A stretch of DNA of 52,946 bases from Actinomycetota bacterium (GTDB lineage Bacteria > Actinomycetota > Acidimicrobiia > Spongiisociales > UBA4744): assembly GCA_013152275.1 (NCBI GenBank), contig JAADGS010000099.1, positions 1-52,946 on the forward strand, written 5' to 3'. A program made the position numbers and the translations under genes. Within the stretch, counting starts at the first letter, position 1, and the number at the start of each line of letters is the position of its first letter. Below the pieces are notes generated by a model, which made no database searches, was not told the DNA's origin, and was given only the letters and a program-made list of their open reading frames with translations. Below, piece after piece: positions 42,205 through 50,736 of the stretch.

Positions 42205-42965
42205 CGTGGTCTCACCGCATCCGCCTCGGCATCGAACCGCACCCTCCGATCCTCGTCGAGTTTGGCAAGATGAGCCCGCACCGCAACCGCCGCAAGAGCG
42301 TGGAGCTGCGGGTCGACCTGCGCGTAGATGTCTTCCACAATGGCCGCGACAGATGTTGCTCCCGATTGCACCGCCGCGAGGATCTGGCCCTCTCGCTCCA
42401 GACGATGCGACAGATAGTCTGCAATGACCACCTGGGGGTCATGCATCGGTGGGCCGTGTCCCGGATACAACGTGCGCAGTGACAGTTCCTGCAACCTACG
42501 TAGCGATGTCATGTAGGCGCCTACGTCTTCGACGAACACCGAAGATCCGCCCATGATGTGATCCCCGGTGAAGAGCTCCTCACCGACCAGGTAACACAGA
42601 TGGTCCCCGCTGTGTCCGGGTGTGGCCACGACACGCAACTCGGTACTCCCGAACGGAACGACGTCGTTATCGGACAGTGTACGGTCCGGCTTGAATCCGG
42701 GACCTGGTCCGAAGCCCGCGGCCGGTACGTCCAAGTGCCTCGCAAGCGAGTTGGCGAGCGGCGCGTGGTCGGAGTGCGTGTGGGTAACCAACACCATCAC
42801 CGGTGTACGGTCTCCGAGCGCCTCGAGGATCGCCGAACGATGCTGCCCATCGATAGGGCCGGGATCGATCACGAGCACATCGGCCCCAGAGCCGACCACG
42901 TAGGTGTTGGTGCCTTCGCCCGTGTAGGGGCCGGGATTCGGAGCGAGAACACGCCGGACGTTCAT
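42201..42965 (-). CDS. MBL-fold hydrolase (LACTB2/glyoxalase-II-like)
   Basis: A 254-residue metallo-beta-lactamase fold protein: metal motif LVTHTHSDHAPLA (THxHxDH), ATPGHSGDHLCYLVGEELFT, FTGDHIMGG and YPGHGPPM, plus a C-terminal winged-helix-like region of about 70 residues as in LACTB2-type proteins, some of which are endoribonucleases. The opening NVRRVLAPNPGPYTGEGTNT is family-typical. It overlaps both neighbours by 4 bases (Nudix gene upstream, M23 gene downstream), so the three genes form one operon. Confidence 0.88.
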   Translation of the reverse strand: MNVRRVLAPNPGPYTGEGTNTYVVGSGADVLVIDPGPIDGQHRSAILEALGDRTPVMVLVTHTHSDHAPLANSLARHLDVPAAGFGPGPGFKPDRTLSDNDVVPFGSTELRVVATPGHSGDHLCYLVGEELFTGDHIMGGSSVFVEDVGAYMTSLRRLQELSLRTLYPGHGPPMHDPQVVIADYLSHRLEREGQILAAVQSGATSVAAIVEDIYAQVDPQLHALAAVAVRAHLAKLDEDRRVRFDAEADAVRPR

Positions 42966-43687
42966 TCACCTGCCTCCTCGTATCCGGAGTCGCCCGGCAT
43001 GAGAAGCCGGAAGAACCCCTCGCGCACCACGATGCGAGGTTCGATCCGCGGCACGACAGCCTGACCTTGGGCAAAGGCCAGCACCGCCCCCGGATCCTCG
43101 AAAGTGCTCAGCAGCCTCAGGGTTGCCACCGTCGGGGGAACGAGGGTCCACCCACGCTCCCTGGAATAGGTGAGGGCGTCACGGGGGGTCACCCAGACCG
43201 CCTCGGTCACTTCCGCCGCGTCCGGCACGGCCTCGAGACCGGCCGGCGCGTCGGTCACGAAGAACCGGGTATCGAACCGACGGGGCTCTCCCTTCGGCGT
43301 CACCCAGTTCGACAGGTAGGCGAACCGTCTCGCGTCGAATACATAGCCGTCATCGTCGAGCATTCCGAGAAGACGTGATCCTTTGGCACCTTTCGGGACG
43401 GTGGGCTGTCCGGGACCCGCCGGGATGACCACGCCGGCCTCCTCTGCAGTCTCCCTGACGCCGGCCGACAGCCACGGCGAGAGCGCACCATCGCCGAAGA
43501 TCCGACGCGCCGTTTCGCTGCGGTCCGCCGCATCGACGGCACCTCCCGGAAACACGTAGGCACCACCGACGAACGCAGAGGAGGCTGCTCTCCGCACCAT
43601 CAGAACTTCCAACCCCCGGGTGCCCGGACGGAGCACACAGACCGTCGATGCTTCCCGAATCGGTTGATCGGCATAGGGAAGGTCCAT
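42962..43687 (-). CDS. Nudix hydrolase
   Basis: A 241-residue protein with a Nudix fold: GAYVFPGGAVDAADRSETAR, then GVRETAEEAGVVIPAGPG completes an interrupted Nudix box (the usual G-x5-E-x7-REUXEEXGU with an insertion between the glycine and REXXEE). The size is larger than house-cleaning Nudix enzymes and fits the RNR/coenzyme-A-type group sometimes found beside LACTB2 genes. Substrate: nucleoside diphosphate-X of unknown kind. First gene of the Nudix-MBL-M23 operon; start ATG 43687, 19 bases from a palindromic repeat. Confidence 0.85.
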   Translation of the reverse strand: MDLPYADQPIREASTVCVLRPGTRGLEVLMVRRAASSAFVGGAYVFPGGAVDAADRSETARRIFGDGALSPWLSAGVRETAEEAGVVIPAGPGQPTVPKGAKGSRLLGMLDDDGYVFDARRFAYLSNWVTPKGEPRRFDTRFFVTDAPAGLEAVPDAAEVTEAVWVTPRDALTYSRERGWTLVPPTVATLRLLSTFEDPGAVLAFAQGQAVVPRIEPRIVVREGFFRLLMPGDSGYEEAGE

Positions 43688-43705
43688 GTATCAAGATTAG
43701 GCACC

Positions 43706-43756
43706 CGTTCTCGTGACGTCTCGCGGGGATAAACCCGGTCAAACGTCACGAGAACG
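43706..43756. repeat. Dispersed palindrome, copy 3
   Basis: A 51-base palindrome with perfect 14-base arms CGTTCTCGTGACGT and ACGTCACGAGAACG around GCGGGGATAAACCCGG. It lies in the 85-base gap between the divergent Nudix and selA genes, so it cannot serve only as a terminator at gene ends; it overlaps the likely promoter area of both genes. Confidence 0.85.
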
Positions 43757-43772
43757 TGAGTACCCTTTCCCA

Positions 43773-45119
43773 ATGGCGCTGCGCGATCTTCCCTCCGTCG
43801 ACACGCTCGTTCGATCTCTCGAAGCCGAGGGACTTCCCCGGCTTCTCGTCGTGGACGCCGTCCGAGCCGCCATCGACGAGGCGCGGGAGATCACGGCCGC
43901 AGGCGGGACCGCCGACCCGCGCCAGAAGGCCCGTGCCGCACTCCAGACGCTCCGCTCCCTTCGCCACCGTCCCGTACTGAATGCAACGGGAGTCCTCCTG
44001 CACACGAACCTTGGGAGGGCGCCGCTCCATCCCGCGGCCGCCGACGCCGCCCGGGCGGTGGCAACCTCCTACGGGAACCTCGAATTCGACCTGGACAAGG
44101 CGAAACGGGGAGGCAGAGCCGGATACGTGCACGCCCTTGTTTGTGCACTTGTCGGAGCGCAAGCCGCTCTCGTCGTCAATAACAATGCCGGCGCGCTGCT
44201 CCTGGCTCTTGGTGCTTTGGGCCGTCGCCATCCGGTGGCCATCTCACGAGGCGAGCTGATCGAGATCGGTGGGTCGTATCGACTCCCCGAACTCATGATG
44301 GCTTCTGGAGCACGCATGTTCGAGATCGGAACGACGAATCGAACTCGTCTTGCAGATTATGAGCAGGCTCTCGATGACGGCGCCGGGATGATCCTGAAGG
44401 TTCATCCGTCCAACTACCGGGTCGTCGGTTTCGCCGACTCGGCACCCCTCGACGATCTTGTCGCTCTGGCGCACCGGAGAAACGTCCCTCTGGTCTATGA
44501 CGTCGGTAGTGGCCTGCTCGACGAGAGCGCCCCGTGGCTCGATGGTCCGCCACCCCGCTGGCTCCGTGACGAACCGGGCATTCGACAGGTCCTCGATGCG
44601 GGAGCGGATCTGGTGACGTTCTCAGGTGACAAGCTCCTCGGAGGGCCCCAGGCCGGAATCATCACCGGGACGGCGCACCTGATCTCCGAACTGGCACACC
44701 ACCCGATGGCGCGCGCTCTGCGCATTCCCGGTCCGACGATCGCGGCGCTGACGGTGACGCTCGAGATGTACGCCGATGGGAGAGGTTCGGAGATCCCGTT
44801 CTGGGCAATGGCATCGGCTTCCTACGAGTCTCTGGAGCGTCGAAGCAAAGCCGTGCTCGACGCATCGCGCGTCAAGGCAGACGTCGTCCCCGGAGCATCG
44901 GTGCCGGGCGCCGGCTCCGTTCCCGGTGCAGAAGTTCCCTCTCCACTCATCAAGATCGGCGAGCCAGGTGCGTCCGTCCTCTGGCCAAGGCTCCTTCGTG
45001 CCACTCCACCGATCATCACGCGGCGAGACGCGGGAAGACTCATACTCGACCTCCGAGCAGTCTCCCCCAAGGACGACGAACGCCTCGCCGCGGCCCTGGA
45101 ATCCGCATGCCGGTCATAG
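43773..45119 (+). CDS. selA: L-seryl-tRNA(Sec) selenium transferase
   Basis: A 448-residue PLP enzyme converting Ser-tRNA(Sec) to Sec-tRNA(Sec). LRHRPVLNATGVLLHTNLGR, LVVNNNAGALLLALGAL, LKVHPSNYRVVGF, and the Schiff-base lysine region LVTFSGDKLLGGPQAGII are diagnostic. The N-terminal domain that binds tRNA is present (residues 1-60). The start is ATG 43773; selB overlaps its end by 13 bases. It is normal in length. It acts in the cytoplasm as a large oligomer. Confidence 0.96.
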   Translation: MALRDLPSVDTLVRSLEAEGLPRLLVVDAVRAAIDEAREITAAGGTADPRQKARAALQTLRSLRHRPVLNATGVLLHTNLGRAPLHPAAADAARAVATSYGNLEFDLDKAKRGGRAGYVHALVCALVGAQAALVVNNNAGALLLALGALGRRHPVAISRGELIEIGGSYRLPELMMASGARMFEIGTTNRTRLADYEQALDDGAGMILKVHPSNYRVVGFADSAPLDDLVALAHRRNVPLVYDVGSGLLDESAPWLDGPPPRWLRDEPGIRQVLDAGADLVTFSGDKLLGGPQAGIITGTAHLISELAHHPMARALRIPGPTIAALTVTLEMYADGRGSEIPFWAMASASYESLERRSKAVLDASRVKADVVPGASVPGAGSVPGAEVPSPLIKIGEPGASVLWPRLLRATPPIITRRDAGRLILDLRAVSPKDDERLAAALESACRS

Positions 45120-46897
45120 GAACCGCCGGACACGTCGATCACGGCAAGTCGACCCTCATCCAGGCGCTCACGGGCCGAGACCCGGACCGCTGGAAAGAAG
45201 AGAAACAGCGGGGCCTCACGATCGATCTCGGCTTCGCCTGGACCACACTTCCCAATGGGACAGAAGTCTCCTTCGTGGATGTTCCCGGCCACCAGCGTTT
45301 CATCAAGAACATGCTTTCGGGTATCGAGGCCATCGACGTCGCCCTTTTCGTCGTTGCCGCCGATGAAGGCTGGATGCCACAGTCCGAGGAACACCTGGCA
45401 GTTCTGGACCTCCTCGGCATCCGCTACGGCGTCATCGCGATCACCAAGACCGAAGGTGTCGACCCGGATCTCGTGACACTCGCCGGCCTGGAAGTCGAAG
45501 ATCGCCTCGAAGGGACGACTCTCGAGGGATCGACGATCGTCGCCGTCGACTCGCCCACGGGATTTGGGATCGACGCGCTCGAAGCCGCCTTGGTCGACGT
45601 GGTCGGGGCGGCAATGGAAGACTTTCATGATGCAGGGCGAGCGCGCATGTGGATCGATCGTGCGTTCACCATTGCCGGTTCCGGCACCGTGGTCACCGGT
45701 ACCCTGCTCGACGGCCCCCTCTCCGTCGACGACAAAGTCATGCTCTGGCCGGACCGAATCGGCGCTCGCATTCGCTCACTGCAGAGCCACGAACGCAGCC
45801 ACACCACCGTCCAGCCTCACACCAGGACTGCAGCCAACCTCGCCGGCATCGATCATCACGACGTCTCACGCGGCGCCATGCTCGGTGCCCCCGATGCATG
45901 GTCGACGACAAGGCGCTTTCTCGCCTCGATCGACACTGCCCGCTATGTCGAAGAACCCCTCACGGCCAAGGGAGCGTTCCATCTGCATCTTGGCAGCGGA
46001 GCGAGACCCGTTCGCGTCCGACCCCTCGCCGGCAGCGGGATCCTGGGCTCGTCGTATGCACTCCTGTCGATAGATGAACCCGTTGCAGTCAAGATGGGGG
46101 ATCGATTCATCATCCGAGAGGTCGGACGCAGACAGGTCGTCGCCGGTGGGCGGGTCCTCGATCCAGAACCCGCCGGCCGAGGCCGAGGCGCGTCAGTGGC
46201 CGGGCCCGCTTTGTCCACCGTCCTCGATCGTTCCCCGGCAGAGATGGCCACCGCCCTGTTGCAGGTGCGGGGCTCCGACGAGATCGAGCAAATCGCACGC
46301 CACACCGGAGGCGGCACACCCACCGGCCTGCTGGCCGGCGGACTGGCGATCTCCAACGACACCGCACGCGACCTGATCGGCCGAATCTCACACGAGGTAC
46401 AGACCTTTCATGATGAGAACCCGCTCCGGCCCGGGTTGCCCAAAGCCGACCTTGCCGGCCGTATCGGGGTCTCGGTATCGATCCTCGACGCGCTCATCAC
46501 TCGTTCCCCCGACGTGCGAGATGAAGGCCCGGTCGTCGCTGCAACCACATTCTCACCTGCCTTGGGACCCGCGGAGAACGCCGCTCGCACAGCGGTGATC
46601 GCCACTCTGGAAAGAGCCGGCCTGACCGTGCCACGAGTTCAAGACCTCGGGATCGATCAGGAACTGCTTCATGCGCTCCTACGAAGAGGAGACCTCATCC
46701 AGGTATCCGAAGATCTCGTTTTCCTGCCGGCACACATCGAGACGATCAGATCGAGCTTGAGCGATCTTCCCAATCCTTTCACCGTCGCCGACTTCAGAGA
46801 CCATCTCGGGATTTCACGCAAATACGCGGTGCCCCTCCTCGAATGGCTCGATGCCGCCGCGACGACCAGGCGCAGCGGGAACCTTCGCAGCTATTGA
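45107..46897 (+). CDS. selB: Selenocysteine-specific elongation factor
   Basis: A 596-residue GTPase: G1 GTAGHVDHGKSTLIQALTG, switch region KEEKQRGLTIDLGFAW, G3 VDVPGHQRFIKNML, G4 AITKTEG, followed by EF-Tu-like beta-barrel domains II-III and C-terminal winged-helix repeats (from about residue 430, ending FTVADFRDHLGISRKYAVPL and EWLDAAATTRRSGN) that bind the SECIS hairpin. It brings Sec-tRNA(Sec) to UGA codons. It begins inside selA in another frame (ATG 45107). selC and selD are not in the window. Confidence 0.95.
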   Translation: MPVIGTAGHVDHGKSTLIQALTGRDPDRWKEEKQRGLTIDLGFAWTTLPNGTEVSFVDVPGHQRFIKNMLSGIEAIDVALFVVAADEGWMPQSEEHLAVLDLLGIRYGVIAITKTEGVDPDLVTLAGLEVEDRLEGTTLEGSTIVAVDSPTGFGIDALEAALVDVVGAAMEDFHDAGRARMWIDRAFTIAGSGTVVTGTLLDGPLSVDDKVMLWPDRIGARIRSLQSHERSHTTVQPHTRTAANLAGIDHHDVSRGAMLGAPDAWSTTRRFLASIDTARYVEEPLTAKGAFHLHLGSGARPVRVRPLAGSGILGSSYALLSIDEPVAVKMGDRFIIREVGRRQVVAGGRVLDPEPAGRGRGASVAGPALSTVLDRSPAEMATALLQVRGSDEIEQIARHTGGGTPTGLLAGGLAISNDTARDLIGRISHEVQTFHDENPLRPGLPKADLAGRIGVSVSILDALITRSPDVRDEGPVVAATTFSPALGPAENAARTAVIATLERAGLTVPRVQDLGIDQELLHALLRRGDLIQVSEDLVFLPAHIETIRSSLSDLPNPFTVADFRDHLGISRKYAVPLLEWLDAAATTRRSGNLRSY

Positions 46898-46916
46898 GAT
46901 TCGGCGGTCGGACCTG

Positions 46917-47174
46917 TCAGACCGAACGGAGCACGAACTCGCGGCGCTCACCCTCGGTGAGGCCTCCCCATATCCCGTACGGCTCCTTGATGTCCAATGC
47001 CGCACGCAGACACTCTTCTCTCACGGGACAGACCTTGCAGATCGCTCTCGCTCGTGCTTCTCGACGTTCTCGTTCATCCTTGCGTTCGAAGGCACTCGGC
47101 GGAAAGAACAAATGCGAATGGTTGCCACAGCACAGCGCGCGGGGCTGCCAAACATCACGAGAAGGTGCGAGCAC
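46917..47174 (-). CDS. WhiB-family iron-sulfur regulator
   Basis: An 85-residue protein starting at GTG 47174 behind GGAGGG. The four cluster cysteines lie in ALCCGNHSH (15/16), CKVCPVREEC (46, 49, 55), followed by the beta-turn YGIWGGLTEGERR (66-78) that contacts sigma factor, and a short basic tail. An unusual feature is the doubled cysteine at 15-16. WhiB proteins are specific to Actinobacteria and their phages and respond to redox or NO. It is convergent with selB, 19 bases apart. Confidence 0.9.
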   Translation of the reverse strand: MLAPSRDVWQPRALCCGNHSHLFFPPSAFERKDERERREARARAICKVCPVREECLRAALDIKEPYGIWGGLTEGERREFVLRSV

Positions 47175-47335
47175 GAAATCCCTCCATGGTCGTTGAGCGT
47201 ACTGAACCTAGTACCTCGGCAAGGGTGCGGCCAGGAAGCATCTGCCAAATCAAGGAGGTTTTTCGCGCTCTTGATTCGGGACCAGGACCGCTTCTACGGA
47301 CGGTGGCCTTGCGACAACCGACTAAGGTTCTGACG

Positions 47336-47704
47336 ATGAAAGTGCTGGCCATCGCCGACGCTCCATGGGTTCGAAATGAGATTGCTGCAGCGGTAAGCAG
47401 TTCCGATCTCGAACTGATCGAGGAATCCGATCCTCGGTCGGCGGTCGCCGCCTGCGCGAGATCCGCTCCCGACATCGTCATCGTTGACCTTCAAGTGGGC
47501 AGCATGGGCGGCATGGCAATAACGAGGTCACTGCGAAGTGCCATCCTCTCCGGAGAAATCGAAGACACGACCATAGTGCTGCTGCTGGACAGAGAGGCCG
47601 ACACGTTCCTGGCCGGCCGGTCGGGCGCGGACGCCTGGCTGGTCAAACCGTTCACCACCCAACACCTGAGGGCACTCCTCGCCCCGGTTGCGGCAGGGGA
47701 GTGA
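47336..47704 (+). CDS. Single-domain response regulator (CheY-like receiver)
   Basis: A 122-residue receiver: acidic pocket in LAIADAPW (weak, only one aspartate), phosphoacceptor aspartate in DIVIVDLQVGSMGGMAI (about residue 52), and the lysine in ADAWLVKPFTTQHL. No output domain. The start is ATG 47336; no strong Shine-Dalgarno is seen. The partner kinase is not nearby. It is followed after 19 bases by the CNNM/CBS gene, so the two may be co-transcribed. Confidence 0.8.
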   Translation: MKVLAIADAPWVRNEIAAAVSSSDLELIEESDPRSAVAACARSAPDIVIVDLQVGSMGGMAITRSLRSAILSGEIEDTTIVLLLDREADTFLAGRSGADAWLVKPFTTQHLRALLAPVAAGE

Positions 47705-47723
47705 TCTCCCCGAATACCGGTGC

Positions 47724-48980
47724 ATGATGACCCCCCTCCAGGTAGTCCTCCTCGTGGTTCTCGGTCTCTGCATCGCTTCCTCCGGCTTCTTGTCAGGCTC
47801 CGAAACGGCGATCGTGCGCGTTCCGCGAGAACGTGCCCATCAGTTCGCGGAGCAAGGAAGAAAGGGCAGACACCTCGAGGAACTCCTTGCCGACCTGGAA
47901 GGCACGATCGGCACGCTGCTCGTCGCCAACAACTTTGTGAACATCCTCGCTGCGTCGGTGGCAACGGCACTCGCCATCGCCCTCGTGGGAGCGACATGGG
48001 GGCCATGGCTGGCCACGGTCGTCGTCACAGCGATCATCCTCATCGTTGGTGAAATCACGCCCAAAACCCTCGCCACCCGCCGACCCGACCAATACGCGCT
48101 CGCCGTTGCCGGAGTTCTCTTTCGCCTCACCCGAATCCTCGATCCGATCACCGCCGTGTTCGTTGCGATCAGCAGGGGGATCCTTCGTGTCTTCAAGGTC
48201 ACCCAGGACAATCGTGCGGCGATGGTCACCGAAGAAGACATTCGGGCGCTCGCCGTGCTCGGAGAACGCTCCGGCGAGATCGAACCCGCAGAACGAGAGA
48301 TCATCGATTCACTCTTTGAAGTAACCGACCGGCCCGTGCGAGAGGTGATGACCCCGCGAGTCGACATCGTCACACTCGGAGCTTCACTCACGGCCGAGAC
48401 CATTCGTCAGGCCGTCATCGAGACCGGCCACTCCCGCTACCCGGTCGTCGAGCGCGAGGGAGATCTCGATCACATGCTGGGAGTCCTCAACGTCAAGGAT
48501 CTCTTGCGGGCGCCGGGAGATCCCACACCGGAACAGCTCATCGAACTCCTGCGCGAACCCCTCTACATACCGGAGAGCGCGTCGGTCCTCGAAGCACTTC
48601 AACTCTTGCGCCACAAACGGTCCGGATTTGCAGCGGTCCTCGACGAACACGGCAGCGTCGAAGGGATCCTGACGATCAAGGACCTCGTCTCAGAGCTCGT
48701 GGGTGAGCTCCAAGACGAGTTCGACCCTGGAGTGCCCGTCACCGTGAGCCTTGGCGACAACGGCTGGATTACCGACGGGCGCGTCACCGTCGAAGACCTC
48801 GCAGAGCAGACCGGAGCCGACCTCCCCGAGGGGCCCTATGGAACGGTGGGAGGCCTCTATCTGTTCGTTTCAGGCGACATCCCCCGCGAAGGCGACTCGA
48901 TCGTCATCGCCGGCCTGCGCTTCACCGTGCTCCACATGGAGGGCAGGCGCATCGATCGGTTGCGTGTTCAACGAGTCTGA
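47724..48980 (+). CDS. CNNM-CBS-CorC_HlyC family transporter
   Basis: A 418-residue protein starting at ATG 47724 (or the next codon, also ATG). The DUF21/CNNM membrane domain is at residues 1-190 (GLCIASSGFLSGSETAIVRV, VANNFVNILAASVATAL, VGEITPKTLATRRPDQYALA). Two CBS domains follow (VREVMTPRVDIVTL, IPESASVLEALQLLRHKRSG), and a CorC_HlyC C-terminal domain (GWITDGRVTVEDLAEQTG). The family includes Mg2+ (and other divalent ion) exporters, historically labelled hemolysin C. It is complete and ends 37 bases before the tRNA-Pro gene. Confidence 0.9.
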   Translation: MMTPLQVVLLVVLGLCIASSGFLSGSETAIVRVPRERAHQFAEQGRKGRHLEELLADLEGTIGTLLVANNFVNILAASVATALAIALVGATWGPWLATVVVTAIILIVGEITPKTLATRRPDQYALAVAGVLFRLTRILDPITAVFVAISRGILRVFKVTQDNRAAMVTEEDIRALAVLGERSGEIEPAEREIIDSLFEVTDRPVREVMTPRVDIVTLGASLTAETIRQAVIETGHSRYPVVEREGDLDHMLGVLNVKDLLRAPGDPTPEQLIELLREPLYIPESASVLEALQLLRHKRSGFAAVLDEHGSVEGILTIKDLVSELVGELQDEFDPGVPVTVSLGDNGWITDGRVTVEDLAEQTGADLPEGPYGTVGGLYLFVSGDIPREGDSIVIAGLRFTVLHMEGRRIDRLRVQRV

Positions 48981-49017
48981 TCCGGCCCTCCCACGGGCTG
49001 GTATCATCCCGGGCCTT

Positions 49018-49094
49018 CGGGACGTGGCGCAGTTTGGCAGCGCGCAGCGTTCGGGACGCTGAGGTCGCCGGTTCGAATCCGGCCGTCCCGACCA
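49018..49094 (+). tRNA. tRNA-Pro (CGG)
   Basis: Acceptor CGGGACG (49018-49024) pairs with CGTCCCG (49084-49090), followed by ACCA. The anticodon stem CAGCG/CGCTG holds loop TTCGGGA, anticodon CGG. The T arm is GCCGG-TTCGAAT-CCGGC. The whole tRNA is intact, with CCA encoded. It is the left boundary of the integrated element that follows; its 3' end probably serves as the att core. Confidence 0.95.
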
Positions 49095-49174
49095 GAAAGG
49101 TGCTGGTCAGGGCTCTGTCACCAGGGTTCTGGCCAGTACCCGATTCTTTTCATCCCGCGTTTATCCCGCGACCG

Positions 49175-49214
49175 TTCCTTGACATTCCTTGACATTCCTC
49201 GACATTCCTCGACG
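49175..49214 (+). repeat. Tandem decamer repeats beside the integrase
   Basis: Four consecutive 10-base units: TTCCTTGACA, TTCCTTGACA, TTCCTCGACA, TTCCTCGACG. They lie between the tRNA-Pro 3' end and the integrase gene, the usual place of arm-type integrase-binding or excisionase-binding sites in attL. Just upstream ATCCCGCG occurs twice (49152-49170 area). Function is inferred from position. Confidence 0.6.
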
Positions 49215-49294
49215 ACAACTCATTGCTCATGAGCGGAGACCCCAGCGGCTTTCTCGATCAGCATCGGCACACGGTCAGAGATGCCGGCGAACTG

Positions 49295-50425
49295 TCATGA
49301 ACCTTCTGGCCCGGCCACCGCGCTCCCAGAATCGGTGGTCGACGGCATCAACCTCGCCCCCAGCTTCTCCGCAGCCGACCGGTCTCCCTCCGCTGTCGCC
49401 TGGGCGTAGATGGCCAGGGTCAACCGTGGATCGGAGTGCCCGAGCCGGGCCTGCGCCGTCTTGACATCCACTCCGTCGAGGGCCATCGCCGTCGCATTGG
49501 TCCGCCTCAAGTCGTGGAACCCGAGGCCCGTCAAGTCGGCACTCTCCACGGCTGGCAGCCACACCCGCCGCCTCCAATTGGAATAGTCCAGCGGTCCGCC
49601 GTCCGCATTGGCAAACAAGAAGGCGTCAGGCTCGGCACCCGTCAGTCCACGATGCGCAAGATGGATGCTCAGAAGGTTTGCCAACGCCACTGGGATGGTC
49701 AGAGTTCGGTGCCCAGCAGCGGACTTCGGCGGACTCACGAAGCCCACGCCGCCCATGCCCCGCGTCACCTGTTCGGCCACAGTCACTGTCCTGCGCAACA
49801 GGTCGATGCGCCCAACCCGCAGCCCGGCGACCTCACCCCATCGAAGCCCTAACACCGCCCCCAGCCACACCATCGGCGCGAATTCCGCCGGCATCGAATC
49901 CGCCAGGCGAATGAGGTCTCCGGGCTCCACGATCCTCGCCGTTGCAGGCTCGACTGCTGGAAGCCGGATCCCCCTGCACGGTGACCGCAAGATCAGATCG
50001 GTTTCGACCCCGTAATTGAGGACCGCCCGTACAGTTCCGTACATGCGACGAACGGTCCGGGGTGCCATCCTGAGCGACCAGTCGGTCACCAACGCGCGGA
50101 TGTCACCGGGCGTCAACGATCCAATCTTTCGCTGCCCCAGTGCGGGCAGTACATGCACCCGAAGAGCACTCTCGTCGCGTGCGAGGGTGGATTGCCGCTT
50201 GGCCGGGTTGCTCTGCAACCACTCCATGGAGAGCTCGGCCAACGTGACGTTCGCACCTCGCGGATCGACCCAAGCTCCCCTCGCCTTCGCCGTACGCTGA
50301 GCGGCCTCGTACTCAACGGCCTCTCACTTGGTCCGTAACGTTCGTGACACCTCGCGTCCGTCAGGGCCGCGCAAGCGCACCTCATAGACCTTGCCTTTTC
50401 GGGTGCTGCGTTGATGGATACTCAT
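49295..50425 (-). pseudogene. int: Tyrosine integrase with TGA at codon 34
   Basis: From ATG 50425 (with AAGGAGG five bases upstream) the frame gives VYEVRLRGPDGREVSRTLRT, K, stop, then EAVEYEAAQRTAKARGAW and VDPRGANVTLAEL without any shift, so a single TGA at 50326-50324 interrupts an otherwise complete integrase of about 376 residues. The catalytic residues are all present: R in LGLRWGEVAGL, K in PPKSAAGHRTLTIP, H-x-x-R in FHDLRRTNA, H in RLGHSDPRL, Y in LAIYAQ. Translation could restart at TTG 50242, giving 315 residues without the arm-binding domain. The change looks like CGA to TGA. Confidence 0.75.
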
Positions 50426-50541
50426 AGCGCCTCCTTGTGACGTCCCGTCAGGAAACATACAACCCATCTCTGACAGCACGACCCCCAACGATGTCGATGC
50501 TGGCTACTCGGGCGAGACAAAAGGAGGTCCACGGATCGAAC

Positions 50542-50736
50542 CTACCCAGCCCGCGAGGTTTCATGCTGCTCTTGCAGTCGATCTACGAACTCAGCCAACG
50601 CGCGAGCAGGGACGCGCCTGCTCGTGTCGATCCGGACGGATGCCAACCGACCGTCGCCGATCAACTCGTACACTTTCGAGCGGCCGATCGACAGCACCGT
50701 GGCCGCTTCCTCCGGTGTCAAGAGCAGCTTGTCCAC
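50542..50736 (-). CDS. Excisionase-like helix-turn-helix protein
   Basis: A 64-residue protein starting at GTG 50736 behind AAGGAGG. LLLTPEEAATVLSIGRSKVY, then ELIGDGRLASVRIDTSRRVP form the MerR/AlpA-like winged helix of the excisionase family, ending in a short basic/acidic helix (ALAEFVDRLQ). It should bend DNA at att sites and direct integrase towards excision. It sits directly upstream of the integrase gene in the same direction, 116 bases from its start. Confidence 0.82.
   Translation of the reverse strand: MDKLLLTPEEAATVLSIGRSKVYELIGDGRLASVRIDTSRRVPARALAEFVDRLQEQHETSRAG

Noticed and set aside
31381-43756. The dispersed palindromes as a CRISPR array
   Set aside because: The copies are 5 to 7.5 kb apart with genes between them, not regularly spaced.
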